Below are positions 41,971-51,250 of a DNA stretch of 64,000 nucleotides, piece by piece. Numbering within the stretch: the first letter of the stretch is position 1; the number at the start of each line of letters is the position of its first letter. A program made the translations under genes and the position numbers. The DNA lies in the NCBI RefSeq assembly GCF_003944705.1, contig NZ_RWIS01000001.1, positions 1-64,000 of the forward strand. The letters are read 5' to 3'. The stretch comes from Hymenobacter metallilatus (GTDB lineage Bacteria > Bacteroidota > Bacteroidia > Cytophagales > Hymenobacteraceae). The notes below the pieces were generated by a model that saw only the letters and a list, made by a program, of their open reading frames with translations, searched no databases and was not told where the DNA came from.

Positions 41971-42800
41971 CCGCGAGGCATGGAGGTGCCGGGCTTGCCC
42001 TGGGCTTTGGGCTCGGGCTTGAACATCTCGTCCACGTTTTCCAGGTCCAGGAAATCCAGGAAGGTGTCGCCGCGCAGGCCCAGCCGAATGGTTTCCAGGC
42101 TGATGATTTCGTTGGGGGCAATGTTGCCCAGGTTCACGTTGGGGCCCAGCAGCTTGATAAACCACACCTGCTGCGCTTTCTGGGGGGCTTCCCAGATGAT
42201 TTTCTCGAACGGAATCTGGGTCAGGATTTCCTCCACCAGGCCCGAGCGCACCTCGCCGGTGCTACGGAACAGTCCCACGTTGCCAGCCTCCCGGGCCTCG
42301 CCAATCACCTTTACGGCGCCGGCCTCCAACTCGGTTTTCATCTGCGAAATCCACTTGTAGGGCGGAATAATTTTCTCCGCATCCTTGGAGCCTACTTCGC
42401 TCAGCACCTTCACGTCCTGCGACAGGGTCCGGATGAAGTCCAGCTTTTTGTCGTGGTTCAGGTCCAGGGAGCCATCCGATACCTCGGCGTACTCCATGCC
42501 AAACTCGTGCAGCAGGCGGCGGTAGTCATCGAACTGGTTGCGAATGATGAAGGCCTCAAACAACGTTCCGCCGAAGTACACCGGAATACCAGCCTCTTTG
42601 TACACGGCCAGCTTGCGCTTCAGGTTGGGGTTCACGTAGGAAGTGGCCCAGCCCAGCTTCACAATATCGGTGTACTCGGCCCCGACTTCCAGAAAATCCT
42701 CCACTTCACGCACGCTCAGGCCTTTGTCCATTACCATGGTAAAGCCTTGCTCGCGCGGTTTCTGCGTCCGTTCGGGTAGTTGATTGAGGGTGTAGTTCAT
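41967..42800 (-). CDS. comA: phosphosulfolactate synthase-like protein
   Basis: 277 residues, a TIM barrel of the ComA family: GFTMVMDKGLSVREVEDFLEV, YTDIVKLGWATSYV, VYFGGTLFEAF, VSDGSLDL, VKVIGEAREAGNVGLF and NVNLGNIAPNEIISLE. In methanogens ComA adds sulfite to phosphoenolpyruvate to make phosphosulfolactate for coenzyme M. In bacteria that lack coenzyme M it may feed sulfolactate or other sulfonates, or be a stress protein as in plant HSA32. No comB or comC is adjacent. It is the first gene of a two-gene unit with 41551-41970. Confidence 0.92.
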   Translation of the reverse strand: MNYTLNQLPERTQKPREQGFTMVMDKGLSVREVEDFLEVGAEYTDIVKLGWATSYVNPNLKRKLAVYKEAGIPVYFGGTLFEAFIIRNQFDDYRRLLHEFGMEYAEVSDGSLDLNHDKKLDFIRTLSQDVKVLSEVGSKDAEKIIPPYKWISQMKTELEAGAVKVIGEAREAGNVGLFRSTGEVRSGLVEEILTQIPFEKIIWEAPQKAQQVWFIKLLGPNVNLGNIAPNEIISLETIRLGLRGDTFLDFLDLENVDEMFKPEPKAQGKPGTSMPRG

Positions 42801-42919
42801 CAGTTAGGTCTTGGGGATAGGGGCTTGCGGACCGAGGTACGCTGCGGTCAGTCGCTTCGCCCAAAAAACAACGGGCGTAAAAGTACGCCCGAATTCTGTA
42901 AGTGAGGATTAAGGATGAG

Positions 42920-42997
42920 GGTAGTAGGTATTGGGTAGTAGGATGAAGGACACCGTTGAACGATAGTCCTTCATCCTACTACCTAATACCCACTACC
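42920..42997. repeat. short-word inverted repeat, 32-bp arms
   Basis: Arms 42920-42951 and 42966-42997 are reverse complements at 30 of 32 positions and consist of GTAGTAGGTATTGGGTAGTAGG words. The right arm ends inside the stop codon of the TPR gene (42997-42999), so it probably works as its terminator. Confidence 0.8.
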
Positions 42998-44400
42998 TAC
43001 TTCCGGTATTGGTCAATCAGGCGGGCCAGGGCCTTCTGCGACTCCAGCTCCGGGAAGTATTCAAACAACAGCCGGTGCTTGTCGAAATCCAGTACCAGGG
43101 CGTTTTCCAGGCATTGATAAGCCTCCCGATAACGGCCCGCGGCCAGCAGATAGGCACACAGGCGGTAGTGCAGCTCGGCTTCCATGGGCTGAATCTCCAC
43201 GGCGTTGCGCATCAGGTCGATGGCGCCGTCAAAATTGCCCTGCTCGTACAGCAGAATGCTCCAGTTCAACCAGGCATCTTTGTTGTCGGGCGCCGTTTCG
43301 GTAGCCTTTTCGTACGCCTCCACGGCCGATATGATGTTGCCAATCTGGTATTCGGCGGCCGCCAGCGCCAGCCAGTATTCCACGCTTTCCTGGTACAGGC
43401 TCACGGCCTTGCGGAAGAAGTGGATGGCCTCAAAATATTTCTCCTGGGCATTCATCACAATGCCAATGCCAAACCAGGCCTCGTCCATTTCGGGGTCAAG
43501 GTCGATGGCCCGTTGGTAGAAGCGGCGGGCCAGGTCCCACTCGGCCAGCTTCTCGTGGCACTCCCCGATGTTGCAGAGGGCCTCCGGGCTGGGCTGACCC
43601 TCCGGGTAGCTGAGCTCAAACTCGGCAATGGCCGCCCGGTACCGCTCCATGTTTACGTAGGTGCTGGCCAGAAACCCGTGGGCCTCGTACAGCTTACTAT
43701 CGATGAGGATGGCATAGTCGAAAGCACTGACGGCGTCGTCGAGCTTATCGGCGCGGTAGTAGGCCTGCCCCAGGTTGTACCAGGCTACCGCCGAATAGGG
43801 GTCCTCATCGGTGAAGCGGCGGAAAAACTCCAGGTTCTTTTCCAGCCGCTCGCTCACCTCCAGGCAGTACAGCAGCTCCTGCACGGCCACGTCGTTGTCG
43901 GGGTTGAGGCGTAGACTCTGCTTGTAGTACTTGGCGGCACTCTTGAATTTCTGCCAGCTCTGGTAAGCCAATCCCAGGTTGAAGAAAATATCGTCCCGCT
44001 CCTGGGCCCGCTCCGCCGCCTGATGGAAAAAGGCTACGGCCTCCGCAAACTCGCCCTTCTGGGTGGCAATGATGCCCCGCGTCACGGCCACGTCAGGGTT
44101 GTCGGGGTCAAGTTGGGCTACGTCTTCAATCTGCGTACTGGCCGCCACGTACTCGCCCTTCATGGCCAGTACCTGTGAGCGGTCAATCAGCAGCTCGGTG
44201 CTAAACGGATATTGGGCAATGGCGGCCTCGCAGGCCTGCAGGGCTTTATCGTATTGCGTGGTGGAAGTATAGTGGTCGATGATGTTTTCAAAATCGGCCA
44301 AGTCAAAAAACACGGGCTCATTGTGGGCTACCATCTGCTCAAAGCGGCGTACGGTGGCCAGCACTTCGTCCCGGTCCTCAAAGTTTTCGTTCATTCTCAT
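42997..44400 (-). CDS. tetratricopeptide repeat (TPR) protein
   Basis: 467 residues made almost wholly of TPR units of about 34 residues, for example DIFFNLGLAYQSWQKFKSAA, SAVAWYNLGQAYYRADKLDD and DEAWFGIGIVMNAQEKYFEA. No signal peptide or membrane helix is evident, so it is likely a cytosolic scaffold. No enzymatic domain is seen. ATG 44400 (or 44394) was chosen because upstream codons lack TPR character. It is a single-gene unit between two palindromic repeats. Confidence 0.9.
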   Translation of the reverse strand: MRMNENFEDRDEVLATVRRFEQMVAHNEPVFFDLADFENIIDHYTSTTQYDKALQACEAAIAQYPFSTELLIDRSQVLAMKGEYVAASTQIEDVAQLDPDNPDVAVTRGIIATQKGEFAEAVAFFHQAAERAQERDDIFFNLGLAYQSWQKFKSAAKYYKQSLRLNPDNDVAVQELLYCLEVSERLEKNLEFFRRFTDEDPYSAVAWYNLGQAYYRADKLDDAVSAFDYAILIDSKLYEAHGFLASTYVNMERYRAAIAEFELSYPEGQPSPEALCNIGECHEKLAEWDLARRFYQRAIDLDPEMDEAWFGIGIVMNAQEKYFEAIHFFRKAVSLYQESVEYWLALAAAEYQIGNIISAVEAYEKATETAPDNKDAWLNWSILLYEQGNFDGAIDLMRNAVEIQPMEAELHYRLCAYLLAAGRYREAYQCLENALVLDFDKHRLLFEYFPELESQKALARLIDQYRK

Positions 44401-44527
44401 GCGGCAACTATCGGCGCGAAACCGCCAAAACGGCAGGTTGCGCGGGTGAGCCGGCGCTTTTCCAACCCGGAAAAGCCACCTGCCCTTAATATACAACAAC
44501 CACACCGGACGCCGATGGGTTCTTTGT

Positions 44528-44622
44528 GAGTAGCGGAGTAGCGGAGTAATCGTTCGGTATGCGCCAATTGCGCAGACTACCCTACCGAACAATTACTCAG
44601 TTACTCCGCTACTCCGCTACTC
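44528..44622. repeat. short-word inverted repeat, 22-bp perfect arms
   Basis: 44528-44549 and 44601-44622 are perfect reverse complements formed of GAGTAGCGGAGTAGCGGAG words. A second 10-bp pairing lies inside (near 44551 and 44583). The right arm encodes the last residues and the stop codon (44601-44603) of the epimerase gene. Confidence 0.8.
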
Positions 44623-45599
44623 CTGAGCCCCTGGCAACACCACTGAATTGTTTCCGACAAAGGTCGGAACTCCCGGCCCAACTCCTGCCGGATTTTTTCG
44701 GTGCGGTACACCACGGGCTGCCGGCCGGCGCGGGCGGTGTCCTTGGTAATGAGGGGGCGGGCGCCGGTCAGCAACGACCGGACGTGCTCCAGCCGCCAGA
44801 TACCCTCCGCCGCCCATTCCGGCACCAGCACCGAAGGCGGGCGCTTCTGAAAACAAGCGGCCGCCTGCGTCAGAAAGTCGCGCAGGAGCATACTGCCGGC
44901 GTTCAGCACGTACCGCTCCCCGCTGCGGCTGGTATGCAGCGTCAGGTGCAGCAGGGCTTCCACCACGTCGCGCACATCAACCAGGTTAATGCTACCAGCC
45001 GTGTAAAACAGGTGCTCCTGGTAGGCATAGCGGAACAAGCGGGTGCTGCTCCGCTCCCAGTTGGCTGGCCCCAGAATCACTGAGGGGTTCACCATCACCG
45101 CCTCTAACCCCTCCGAAATGCCGCGCCACACTTCCAGCTCGCCGAGGTATTTGGAGGTGGAGTAGGCATTGTGCTCGGCGCCCAGGTCCCATTTGGTGTG
45201 CTCATCCAGCACCACCGGCCCGGGGGCATCCTCTGCCGCGCCGGCCCCGCCCCCCAGCGCCGCCACCGACGACACCATGCCCAGCCGGATGCCCGGGCGC
45301 TCCAGGCAGGCATCTACCAGCGCGGCAGTGCCCTCCACATTCACCCGCAGCAGCTCTTCCTCATCCTGGGGGGCGTAGGAAACCAGGCCGGCGCAGTGCA
45401 GCACGTGGGTTACGCCCTCCAGCGCCTGCCGCAGAGCCAGCGCGTCCCGAATGTCGCCCTGCACCCATTCTATGGCCTCACCTCCCGGCACCGATGGTAC
45501 GTGCTGCCGGTACAGAGCCCGTACCGGCCGGCCCTGGGCCACCAGCTCCGCCAGTACAAAGCTGCCTACCAGTCCGCTGCCACCAGTAACGAAAATCAT
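44601..45599 (-). CDS. NAD(P)-dependent epimerase/dehydratase family protein
   Basis: 332 residues, an extended short-chain dehydrogenase. The nucleotide motif GGSGLVG lies at residues 6-12, then VQGDIRD, HVLHCAG, MVSSVAALGG and the catalytic YSTSKYLGE (YxxxK), and VMVNPSVILGP. The family includes dihydroflavonol reductases, 3-beta-hydroxysteroid dehydrogenases and sugar-nucleotide epimerases. Its position directly downstream (34 bases) of the CpsB-like phosphatase suggests a link with polysaccharide metabolism (inference). The C-terminal residues come from a repeat arm. Confidence 0.88.
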   Translation of the reverse strand: MIFVTGGSGLVGSFVLAELVAQGRPVRALYRQHVPSVPGGEAIEWVQGDIRDALALRQALEGVTHVLHCAGLVSYAPQDEEELLRVNVEGTAALVDACLERPGIRLGMVSSVAALGGGAGAAEDAPGPVVLDEHTKWDLGAEHNAYSTSKYLGELEVWRGISEGLEAVMVNPSVILGPANWERSSTRLFRYAYQEHLFYTAGSINLVDVRDVVEALLHLTLHTSRSGERYVLNAGSMLLRDFLTQAAACFQKRPPSVLVPEWAAEGIWRLEHVRSLLTGARPLITKDTARAGRQPVVYRTEKIRQELGREFRPLSETIQWCCQGLRSSGVAE

Positions 45600-45633
45600 A
45601 GGGCTCAGGTAAAATGACGGGTCCGGAAACGGG

Positions 45634-46395
45634 TTACAGCGTGCTGTTCAGCAGCGGCAGGGCCAGCACTTTGGGCAGGTAGGCGCTGAGCAGCACTTTC
45701 TCCCGAATGTTGTCGAGGTGTTTGGTGTTGTGCGTATCCGTGCCCAGCAGGTCTACCAGGCCGGCGTCAATCAGCTTTTCGGCTACCCGCTTGGCCCCGG
45801 CCGAGTAGTATCCAATCAGCGAGTTCAGGTTCACCTGCAGCAGCACCCCCAGGTCCCGGATTTTCAGCAGCTCCTCAAACCGGCCGTACAGATAGGTGTA
45901 TCGCTCCGGGTGGGCCAGCACGGGCTGGTAGCCCGCCGCCTGCAGGTTGAAAACTATTTCCGGCAGGTTGAAGGGCTCGTTGATGTAGGAGGTTTCTACC
46001 AGTACCATGCGCCGCTCCCCGCCAAAGCTCAGCAGTTCCTCCCCACGCTCCAGCCGGGGCAGAAAGCTTTCATCCAGGTAGTATTCGGCGGCGCATTCCA
46101 GCGCTACATCATCCAGGCCGGCGGCGGCGGCGGCTTGCCGCAGCGCTTGTAGGGTCTGCCGGATGCCTTCGGGCGTGTTCCGGTAAAAGTCACCCATGAC
46201 GTGCGGGGTCATGATGAGCTTGCGGTAGCCCAGGCGGCGCAGTTCCCGCAGCATATCCACTGACTGCTCCAGGGTTTCGGCCCCGTCGTCCAGACCGGGC
46301 AGCAGGTGGGAATGCATGTCAACCTCCAACACTCCGAGCGAAGGGAGTTCCGGAGCAGCAGCCTCGCGCCCAAACAGCTTCTGGAAAAACGACAT
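45634..46395 (-). CDS. PHP-type protein-tyrosine phosphatase, CpsB/YwqE-like
   Basis: 253 residues. The metal-binding motifs of the PHP fold are intact: DMHSHLLPGLDDGA near residue 27, MTPHVM, the Glu in ECAAEYYLD, VLAHPERY and LLGTDTHN. CpsB/YwqE enzymes use several metal ions to remove phosphate from the tyrosine cluster of the cognate Wzc-type kinase. The gene follows the Wzc-like kinase by 17 bases, exactly the expected pairing. Confidence 0.93.
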   Translation of the reverse strand: MSFFQKLFGREAAAPELPSLGVLEVDMHSHLLPGLDDGAETLEQSVDMLRELRRLGYRKLIMTPHVMGDFYRNTPEGIRQTLQALRQAAAAAGLDDVALECAAEYYLDESFLPRLERGEELLSFGGERRMVLVETSYINEPFNLPEIVFNLQAAGYQPVLAHPERYTYLYGRFEELLKIRDLGVLLQVNLNSLIGYYSAGAKRVAEKLIDAGLVDLLGTDTHNTKHLDNIREKVLLSAYLPKVLALPLLNSTL

Positions 46396-46412
46396 GCGCT
46401 GGGGCCGCTGAA

Positions 46413-48860
46413 TTAGGAAAAGCGCTTCCGGATGCGGGTCAGCAAGCCCGTTGGGGCCGACGGCTCCTCGTAGTAGCCTTGTCCGTAGCCATAGCCGTAG
46501 CCATAGCCGTAGCCATAGCCATACCCACCGGTTGTTTTGGCGTCGTTCAGGATGGTGGTGAGCTTGGTAAAGCCATTTGCCCGCATCAGCTTGTTGATGT
46601 TTTTCAGGAACGACTTCTTGGAGTAGTTGGCCCGCACGATGTAAATCGGCACGTCGGCCTTGCGCATAATCAGGATGCCGTCCGTAACCAGCCCAACCGG
46701 CGGGGTATCTATCATCACCACATCGTAGTGTTGATGCAGTTGGGTTATCAGCTCATCAAAATGGGAGCTGAGAATGAGCTCCGAGGGGTTAGGAGGAGTG
46801 GGCCCGGCCGAAATAAAGTCCAGCGTCGGAATACTGGTGTGCTGTACGCACTCCTGCCACGTGTGCTTCTCAATCAGGATGGTGCTCACACCTTTCGTGT
46901 TGTCGGCGTCGAAAGCCAGATTCACCTTCGGCTTGCGCATATCCAGGTCCAGAATTACCACCCGTTGGTCGGAGGCAGCAATAATACCGGCCAGGTTTAC
47001 CGTTACAAAAGTTTTGCCCTCGCCGCTGATGGTCGAAGTGATGGAAATCAGGCGCTTCTTCTTGGAAGAAGCCATGAATTCCAAATTGGTCCGGATGGAG
47101 CGGATGGCTTCAGAAATGGCCGATTTGGGGTTACGGTCCACCACCAGCTTCGAAACGGCCATCTTCTCTTTGTCGTAGGTTGGGATAACGCCCAGCACGG
47201 CCGCGCTGGTGTTGCGCTCCAGCTCCCGGATGTTGGTGATGGTATTGTGCATCAGATAACGCACTGCAATCAGCCCCAGTCCCAGCACAATTCCGGCGGC
47301 CAGCCCGATGGCGTACACCATCAGCTTTACCGGCGAAATGGGAACGGTCGGCACCGTGGCCGGCGACAAAATCTGGAAATCGGCCGTGGTACCTGCCATA
47401 GATATCCCGAAGTTGATTTTCCGGTCCATCATCAGCATGTTGTACTTTTCGTACAATTCCAGCGGCCGTTGCAGGCGCGCCTGCTCGGTTTGCTTTTCGG
47501 GCAAGGTTTGCAGCTTTCCTTCCAGTTCGGCACGTTTAGCCGACATTTTGGCCAGCTGCCGCCGCACCAGCTGCTGATTTTTGCGCAGCAGCTCCCGGAT
47601 GATGCCTTTAATATTGGCAATTTCGGACCGCCGCAGCTTCACGGCCGTTGTCGTTTCCTGATATGATTTCAGCAGCTGGCTTAAATCAAGCTGCAGGTTG
47701 CTCAGCTCCGTAATGCGCTGCAGCAACTGTCCATCCTTGATGGTGCTCAGAGCCGGAATAGTTTGAAATACGTCCCCATCTTCCCGGTCAGTCAGGCGCT
47801 CCTGCTCGACTAAACGGGCCAGGTCGGCCAGCATATCGGCCTCTTCCTGCAGCTTTTCCTGCTCGGCTTCCTGGGTGGTCAGTTGGTTGTTGATCAGGCT
47901 GGCCTCCGATTTAACGTCGAACACCCGGTTACGCTTCACGAAGTCCTGCATGTTGGACTCAGCCTGGCCCAGCTTATTGTCGTTGATGCCAAGCTGCTGA
48001 TCAATATAGCTGGTAGCCCGGGCCATGGTTTCCTGCTTCCGCAGCAGCTTCTCCACCAGATATACCGTGTCTATTTTATTGACGATATCACTCGCCTTCA
48101 CGGGGTTATGATCAGCAAACGAGATGCTGATTGTACTGGCATCCGGGTTTACGATATCCACTGCCAGATTCTGCGTCAGGTACGCATTTACGGTGCCTCC
48201 GTCCTGAATAACGAAGGAGTACGTTGCGTCCCGGTCGGCGCTGGTGTACTGTGCTGTTTTGTACACGCGCAGCGTAAATCCGGCTGCCTGGAAAGGCTGA
48301 CCAAATGTCAAGGCGCTGGTTTCAGACCCGTTTCCGGGCAAGTGCAGTTTGAACTGGTCGTTATCCAACAGCTCCAGCCCAATCTTCTGGTTGAATGCGG
48401 CGCCTTTATTGGCAGTGTACTCCACCCGCACCGGAGACAGGTTGTAGAGCTCCGACTCCAGCACGGTACCCTGCACGTAATAGTTCACGTCCAGTTCCAG
48501 CGAATCCTTCAGCCGTCGGTAGATAATGTCGGACTTAATCAGTTCTACCTCCCCCGACAGCTTGTTCAGGTTTTGCTTTTGCTCAGCGGCCTGCCCCACA
48601 TCACCCAGCAACAGCCCTGCTTCCGATTTTTCGTCGATTTTCAGCGTAGAGGAGGCCTTGTACAACGGAGGTGTGTAGCGTAGGAAAAGCCAGGATGCCG
48701 TTACGCCTAACGCAATCAACAGGAGCATCCAGGGCAGACTCTTCCGGGCCACCATCAGGAGTGTACTCAGATCCAGTCCTCCACCGTCTTCTTCCTCCTC
48801 TGGTTCACCACCCGCGCTGCGGATGAGCTCTTCTAGTTCAGCATCTTCTTTCGCCGCCAT
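46413..48860 (-). CDS. Wzc-like polysaccharide co-polymerase and BY-type tyrosine kinase
   Basis: 815 residues. An acidic N-terminus precedes TM1 (about 41-61), a Wzz-type periplasmic domain with long coiled-coils (about 75-500), and TM2 (about 515-535, LMVYAIGLAAGIVLGLGLIAV). The cytosolic kinase shows Walker A SGEGKTFVTVNLAG, Walker A' VVILDLDMRKP and Walker B VVMIDTPPVG. The C-terminal tyrosine cluster is a run of Gly-Tyr dipeptides encoded by tandem hexamers (46482-46525). The cluster is the autophosphorylation site removed by the CpsB-like phosphatase. It couples chain-length control with export through the Wza-like protein. It lies 51 bases after wza. Confidence 0.95.
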   Translation of the reverse strand: MAAKEDAELEELIRSAGGEPEEEEDGGGLDLSTLLMVARKSLPWMLLLIALGVTASWLFLRYTPPLYKASSTLKIDEKSEAGLLLGDVGQAAEQKQNLNKLSGEVELIKSDIIYRRLKDSLELDVNYYVQGTVLESELYNLSPVRVEYTANKGAAFNQKIGLELLDNDQFKLHLPGNGSETSALTFGQPFQAAGFTLRVYKTAQYTSADRDATYSFVIQDGGTVNAYLTQNLAVDIVNPDASTISISFADHNPVKASDIVNKIDTVYLVEKLLRKQETMARATSYIDQQLGINDNKLGQAESNMQDFVKRNRVFDVKSEASLINNQLTTQEAEQEKLQEEADMLADLARLVEQERLTDREDGDVFQTIPALSTIKDGQLLQRITELSNLQLDLSQLLKSYQETTTAVKLRRSEIANIKGIIRELLRKNQQLVRRQLAKMSAKRAELEGKLQTLPEKQTEQARLQRPLELYEKYNMLMMDRKINFGISMAGTTADFQILSPATVPTVPISPVKLMVYAIGLAAGIVLGLGLIAVRYLMHNTITNIRELERNTSAAVLGVIPTYDKEKMAVSKLVVDRNPKSAISEAIRSIRTNLEFMASSKKKRLISITSTISGEGKTFVTVNLAGIIAASDQRVVILDLDMRKPKVNLAFDADNTKGVSTILIEKHTWQECVQHTSIPTLDFISAGPTPPNPSELILSSHFDELITQLHQHYDVVMIDTPPVGLVTDGILIMRKADVPIYIVRANYSKKSFLKNINKLMRANGFTKLTTILNDAKTTGGYGYGYGYGYGYGYGQGYYEEPSAPTGLLTRIRKRFS
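46482..46525. repeat. hexanucleotide tandem repeat encoding (Gly-Tyr)n
   Basis: Alternating CCGTAG and CCATAG hexamers on the plus strand, seven in a row, encode the tyrosine cluster of the Wzc-like kinase. Slippage by one unit keeps frame and changes the number of phosphorylatable tyrosines. Confidence 0.85.
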
Positions 48861-48911
48861 GTAAGGCTAGTTTAAGTCAAGAATAGTAACGGAAGCGTTT
48901 AGCCGCGTCAA

Positions 48912-49859
48912 CTATCTAATGTTGGAAATGAAGTACACCGCACTAGCCAACGAGGCAACGCTGGCAATAAGTGTAAAAAGTGGGGTCACCTCCTGCAGGC
49001 GCTCATAGAATGGGCGCCGAATGGGCTCAACATATACAATATCATTAGGTTCCACCTGCAGGTTAGCCCGGCGCATCCCGTCAATGGTAGTCAGGTCGAT
49101 GATCTGTACCTGAGGGTTCTTGAGGGAACCCCTGATCAGACGGATGTTATCGGCTCGTCCAACCCGGCTTTGGCCGGTAGTTCCTGCCGCTGCCCCATCA
49201 ATACCGCCGGCGGCAGCCAGTATCTCCAGCAGATTCATATTATCGTTGTTCATCTGAATCACCTGGCCGGCCCCGCCGGAAGAGGCCCCCAGCACGATAA
49301 TCCGGTTATTGGTAACCCGCGTGGTCACGAATACATCCTTATAGAACTCCGTGTACTTAATCTGCAGCAGGCTGTCGGCCTGCAGAAGCGTAAGCCCGGC
49401 AAGTTTCTGGTAGTTTACCAGCGGCAGCTTCACTAAGCCATCGTGCTGCACCAGAAATTCCGTGCTGCCAACCTGGCCACTTCCTCCCCGGGCCCCACCC
49501 CCGGCAGTAGTGCGGCCACCGCCCCCCCCTCCGGTGGTTTGCCGGCTAATACCGCTGGCTCCGCCCATCGCGCCACTGGGAGTTCCAAATAATAATTCCC
49601 CGTTGGGGTCCAATATCCGCTCCCCATTGTTGGTGTACACGTGCACCTCCAGGTAATCATTGGCCTGAATCAGGTAGTTGCGCTCAGCTCTGTTTACTAC
49701 GTTCCGCAGCTGCGCAGTGTCCATCTGGCCAGCTCCGTCGGTACGAAACAGGATGTTTTGCTGTTGAATGCGGCTGGCGGAGCACGAATCCAGCAGCAGC
49801 ACAATGGGTAGGCAAACGAGCCAGAGGCTCAGGAAACGACGAAAAGGGAAATTTTGCAT
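48912..49859 (-). CDS. Wza-like polysaccharide export lipoprotein
   Basis: 315 residues. The lipobox (LLLDSCSA) lies near residue 26. The poly_export domain begins at ERNYLIQANDYLEVHVYTNN and resumes at STEFLVQHDGLVKLPLVNY after a Gly-rich insertion (about 95-130). One SLBB-like domain follows (NRIIVLGASSGGAGQVIQM, then NLLEILAAAGGI). A C-terminal membrane helix (about 292-312) ends at NIR. It should form the outer-membrane export channel for exopolysaccharide. It is the first gene of the operon with the kinase, phosphatase and epimerase. Confidence 0.93.
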   Translation of the reverse strand: MQNFPFRRFLSLWLVCLPIVLLLDSCSASRIQQQNILFRTDGAGQMDTAQLRNVVNRAERNYLIQANDYLEVHVYTNNGERILDPNGELLFGTPSGAMGGASGISRQTTGGGGGGRTTAGGGARGGSGQVGSTEFLVQHDGLVKLPLVNYQKLAGLTLLQADSLLQIKYTEFYKDVFVTTRVTNNRIIVLGASSGGAGQVIQMNNDNMNLLEILAAAGGIDGAAAGTTGQSRVGRADNIRLIRGSLKNPQVQIIDLTTIDGMRRANLQVEPNDIVYVEPIRRPFYERLQEVTPLFTLIASVASLASAVYFISNIR

Positions 49860-50109
49860 GAAAACCGGCTTGACCGGAGTCTGGTTTCGGAAGCAACGGC
49901 ATAACGGCCGCGGATATTGGGCAGTTTTTGCCTAAAAACCATCAAAGAAACCGAATTAGCCGGCCCTATCAAAATTGCACGAGGCGAAGGCCTTAATCCT
50001 ATACTGGCTTGTCGCCTGTAAAATCATACTTTCGCGGACCCAAATCTGAGCGGAGTGAGTTGTGTAAACACGCTGCTTTGTTCAACTTCCCACCCCCACC
50101 CTATTTACT

Positions 50110-51249
50110 ATGGAACTGGTAACGACCGAAAACCAGACGATGATTGCCCAGATGGTGCGCGACTTTGGCGCCCAGCACATCAAGCCCCACATGATGGAAT
50201 GGGATGAAACCCAGGAGTTCCCCGCGCACATCTTTCATCAGCTGGGCGAGCTGGGCTTGATGGGGGTACTTGTACCCCAGGAGTACGGCGGCTCCGGCTT
50301 TGGCTACACCGAATACGTAACGGCCATTGCGGAACTGGCCAAAATTGATGGCAGCATTGGCCTGAGCATGGCGGCGCACAACTCACTCTGCACCGGCCAC
50401 ATTCTGCAGCACGCCTCCGAGGAGCAAAAGCACAAATACCTGCCCAAGCTGGCCAGCGGCGAATGGATTGGGGCCTGGGGCCTGACGGAGCCGAACACAG
50501 GCTCGGATGCCGGCAATATGCGCACAGTGGCCGTGGAGGATGGCGACTATTTCGTGCTGAACGGTGCTAAAAACTTCATTACCCACGGCAAAACCGGCAA
50601 CGTGGCCGTGGTTATTGCCCGCACCGGAGAAATTGGCGACTCCCACGCCATGACGGCCTTTATTGTGGAGCGGGGTACGCCGGGTTTTGCGGCTGGCCGC
50701 AAAGAAAACAAGCTGGGTATGCGGGCTTCCGAAACCACCGAGCTGATTTTTACCGATTGCCGGGTGCCCAAGGAAAACGTAATTGGTAAGGTAGGCGACG
50801 GGTTTGTACAGGCCCTGAAAGTGCTGGATGGGGGCCGCATCAGTATTGCAGCCCTGAGCCTGGGCATTGCCCAGGGTGCCTACGAAGCAGCCGTACAATA
50901 CAGCAAAGAGCGGTACCAGTTCAACCAACCCATCAGCAACTTCCAGGGCATCAGCTTTAAGCTGGCCGATATGGCTACCGAAATAGAAGCTGCCAGCCTG
51001 CTCACGTACCGGGCCGCCGATATGAAAGACCGGGGCCTGAACGTGAATAAAGAGTCGGCCATGGCTAAACTGTACGCCTCGGAAGTATCGGTGCGGGTGG
51101 CCAATGAGGCCGTGCAGATTTTTGGGGGCTACGGCTATACCAAAGACTACCCCGCGGAGAAATACTACCGCGACGCCAAGCTATGCACCATCGGGGAAGG
51201 AACTTCTGAAATTCAGAAGTTAGTTATTGCCCGCACCCTGCTCAAGTAA
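50110..51249 (+). CDS. acyl-CoA dehydrogenase
   Basis: 379 residues, the usual length. It oxidises acyl-CoA to trans-2-enoyl-CoA, passing electrons to ETF. Seen are the FAD/substrate loop [66 protein letters not shown], and the active-site segment [17 protein letters not shown] with the catalytic Glu in IGEGTSE. It probably acts on short- or medium-chain substrates. It is a single-gene unit, with a palindromic repeat one base after the stop. A near-consensus TACTTTCG box lies at 50027-50034. Confidence 0.95.
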   Translation: MELVTTENQTMIAQMVRDFGAQHIKPHMMEWDETQEFPAHIFHQLGELGLMGVLVPQEYGGSGFGYTEYVTAIAELAKIDGSIGLSMAAHNSLCTGHILQHASEEQKHKYLPKLASGEWIGAWGLTEPNTGSDAGNMRTVAVEDGDYFVLNGAKNFITHGKTGNVAVVIARTGEIGDSHAMTAFIVERGTPGFAAGRKENKLGMRASETTELIFTDCRVPKENVIGKVGDGFVQALKVLDGGRISIAALSLGIAQGAYEAAVQYSKERYQFNQPISNFQGISFKLADMATEIEAASLLTYRAADMKDRGLNVNKESAMAKLYASEVSVRVANEAVQIFGGYGYTKDYPAEKYYRDAKLCTIGEGTSEIQKLVIARTLLK

Positions 51250-51250
51250 G

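Noticed and set aside
46479..47666. 395-residue open frame opposite the Wzc-like kinase
   Set aside because: Shadow of the kinase gene; its start is simply the complement of the hexamer repeat.
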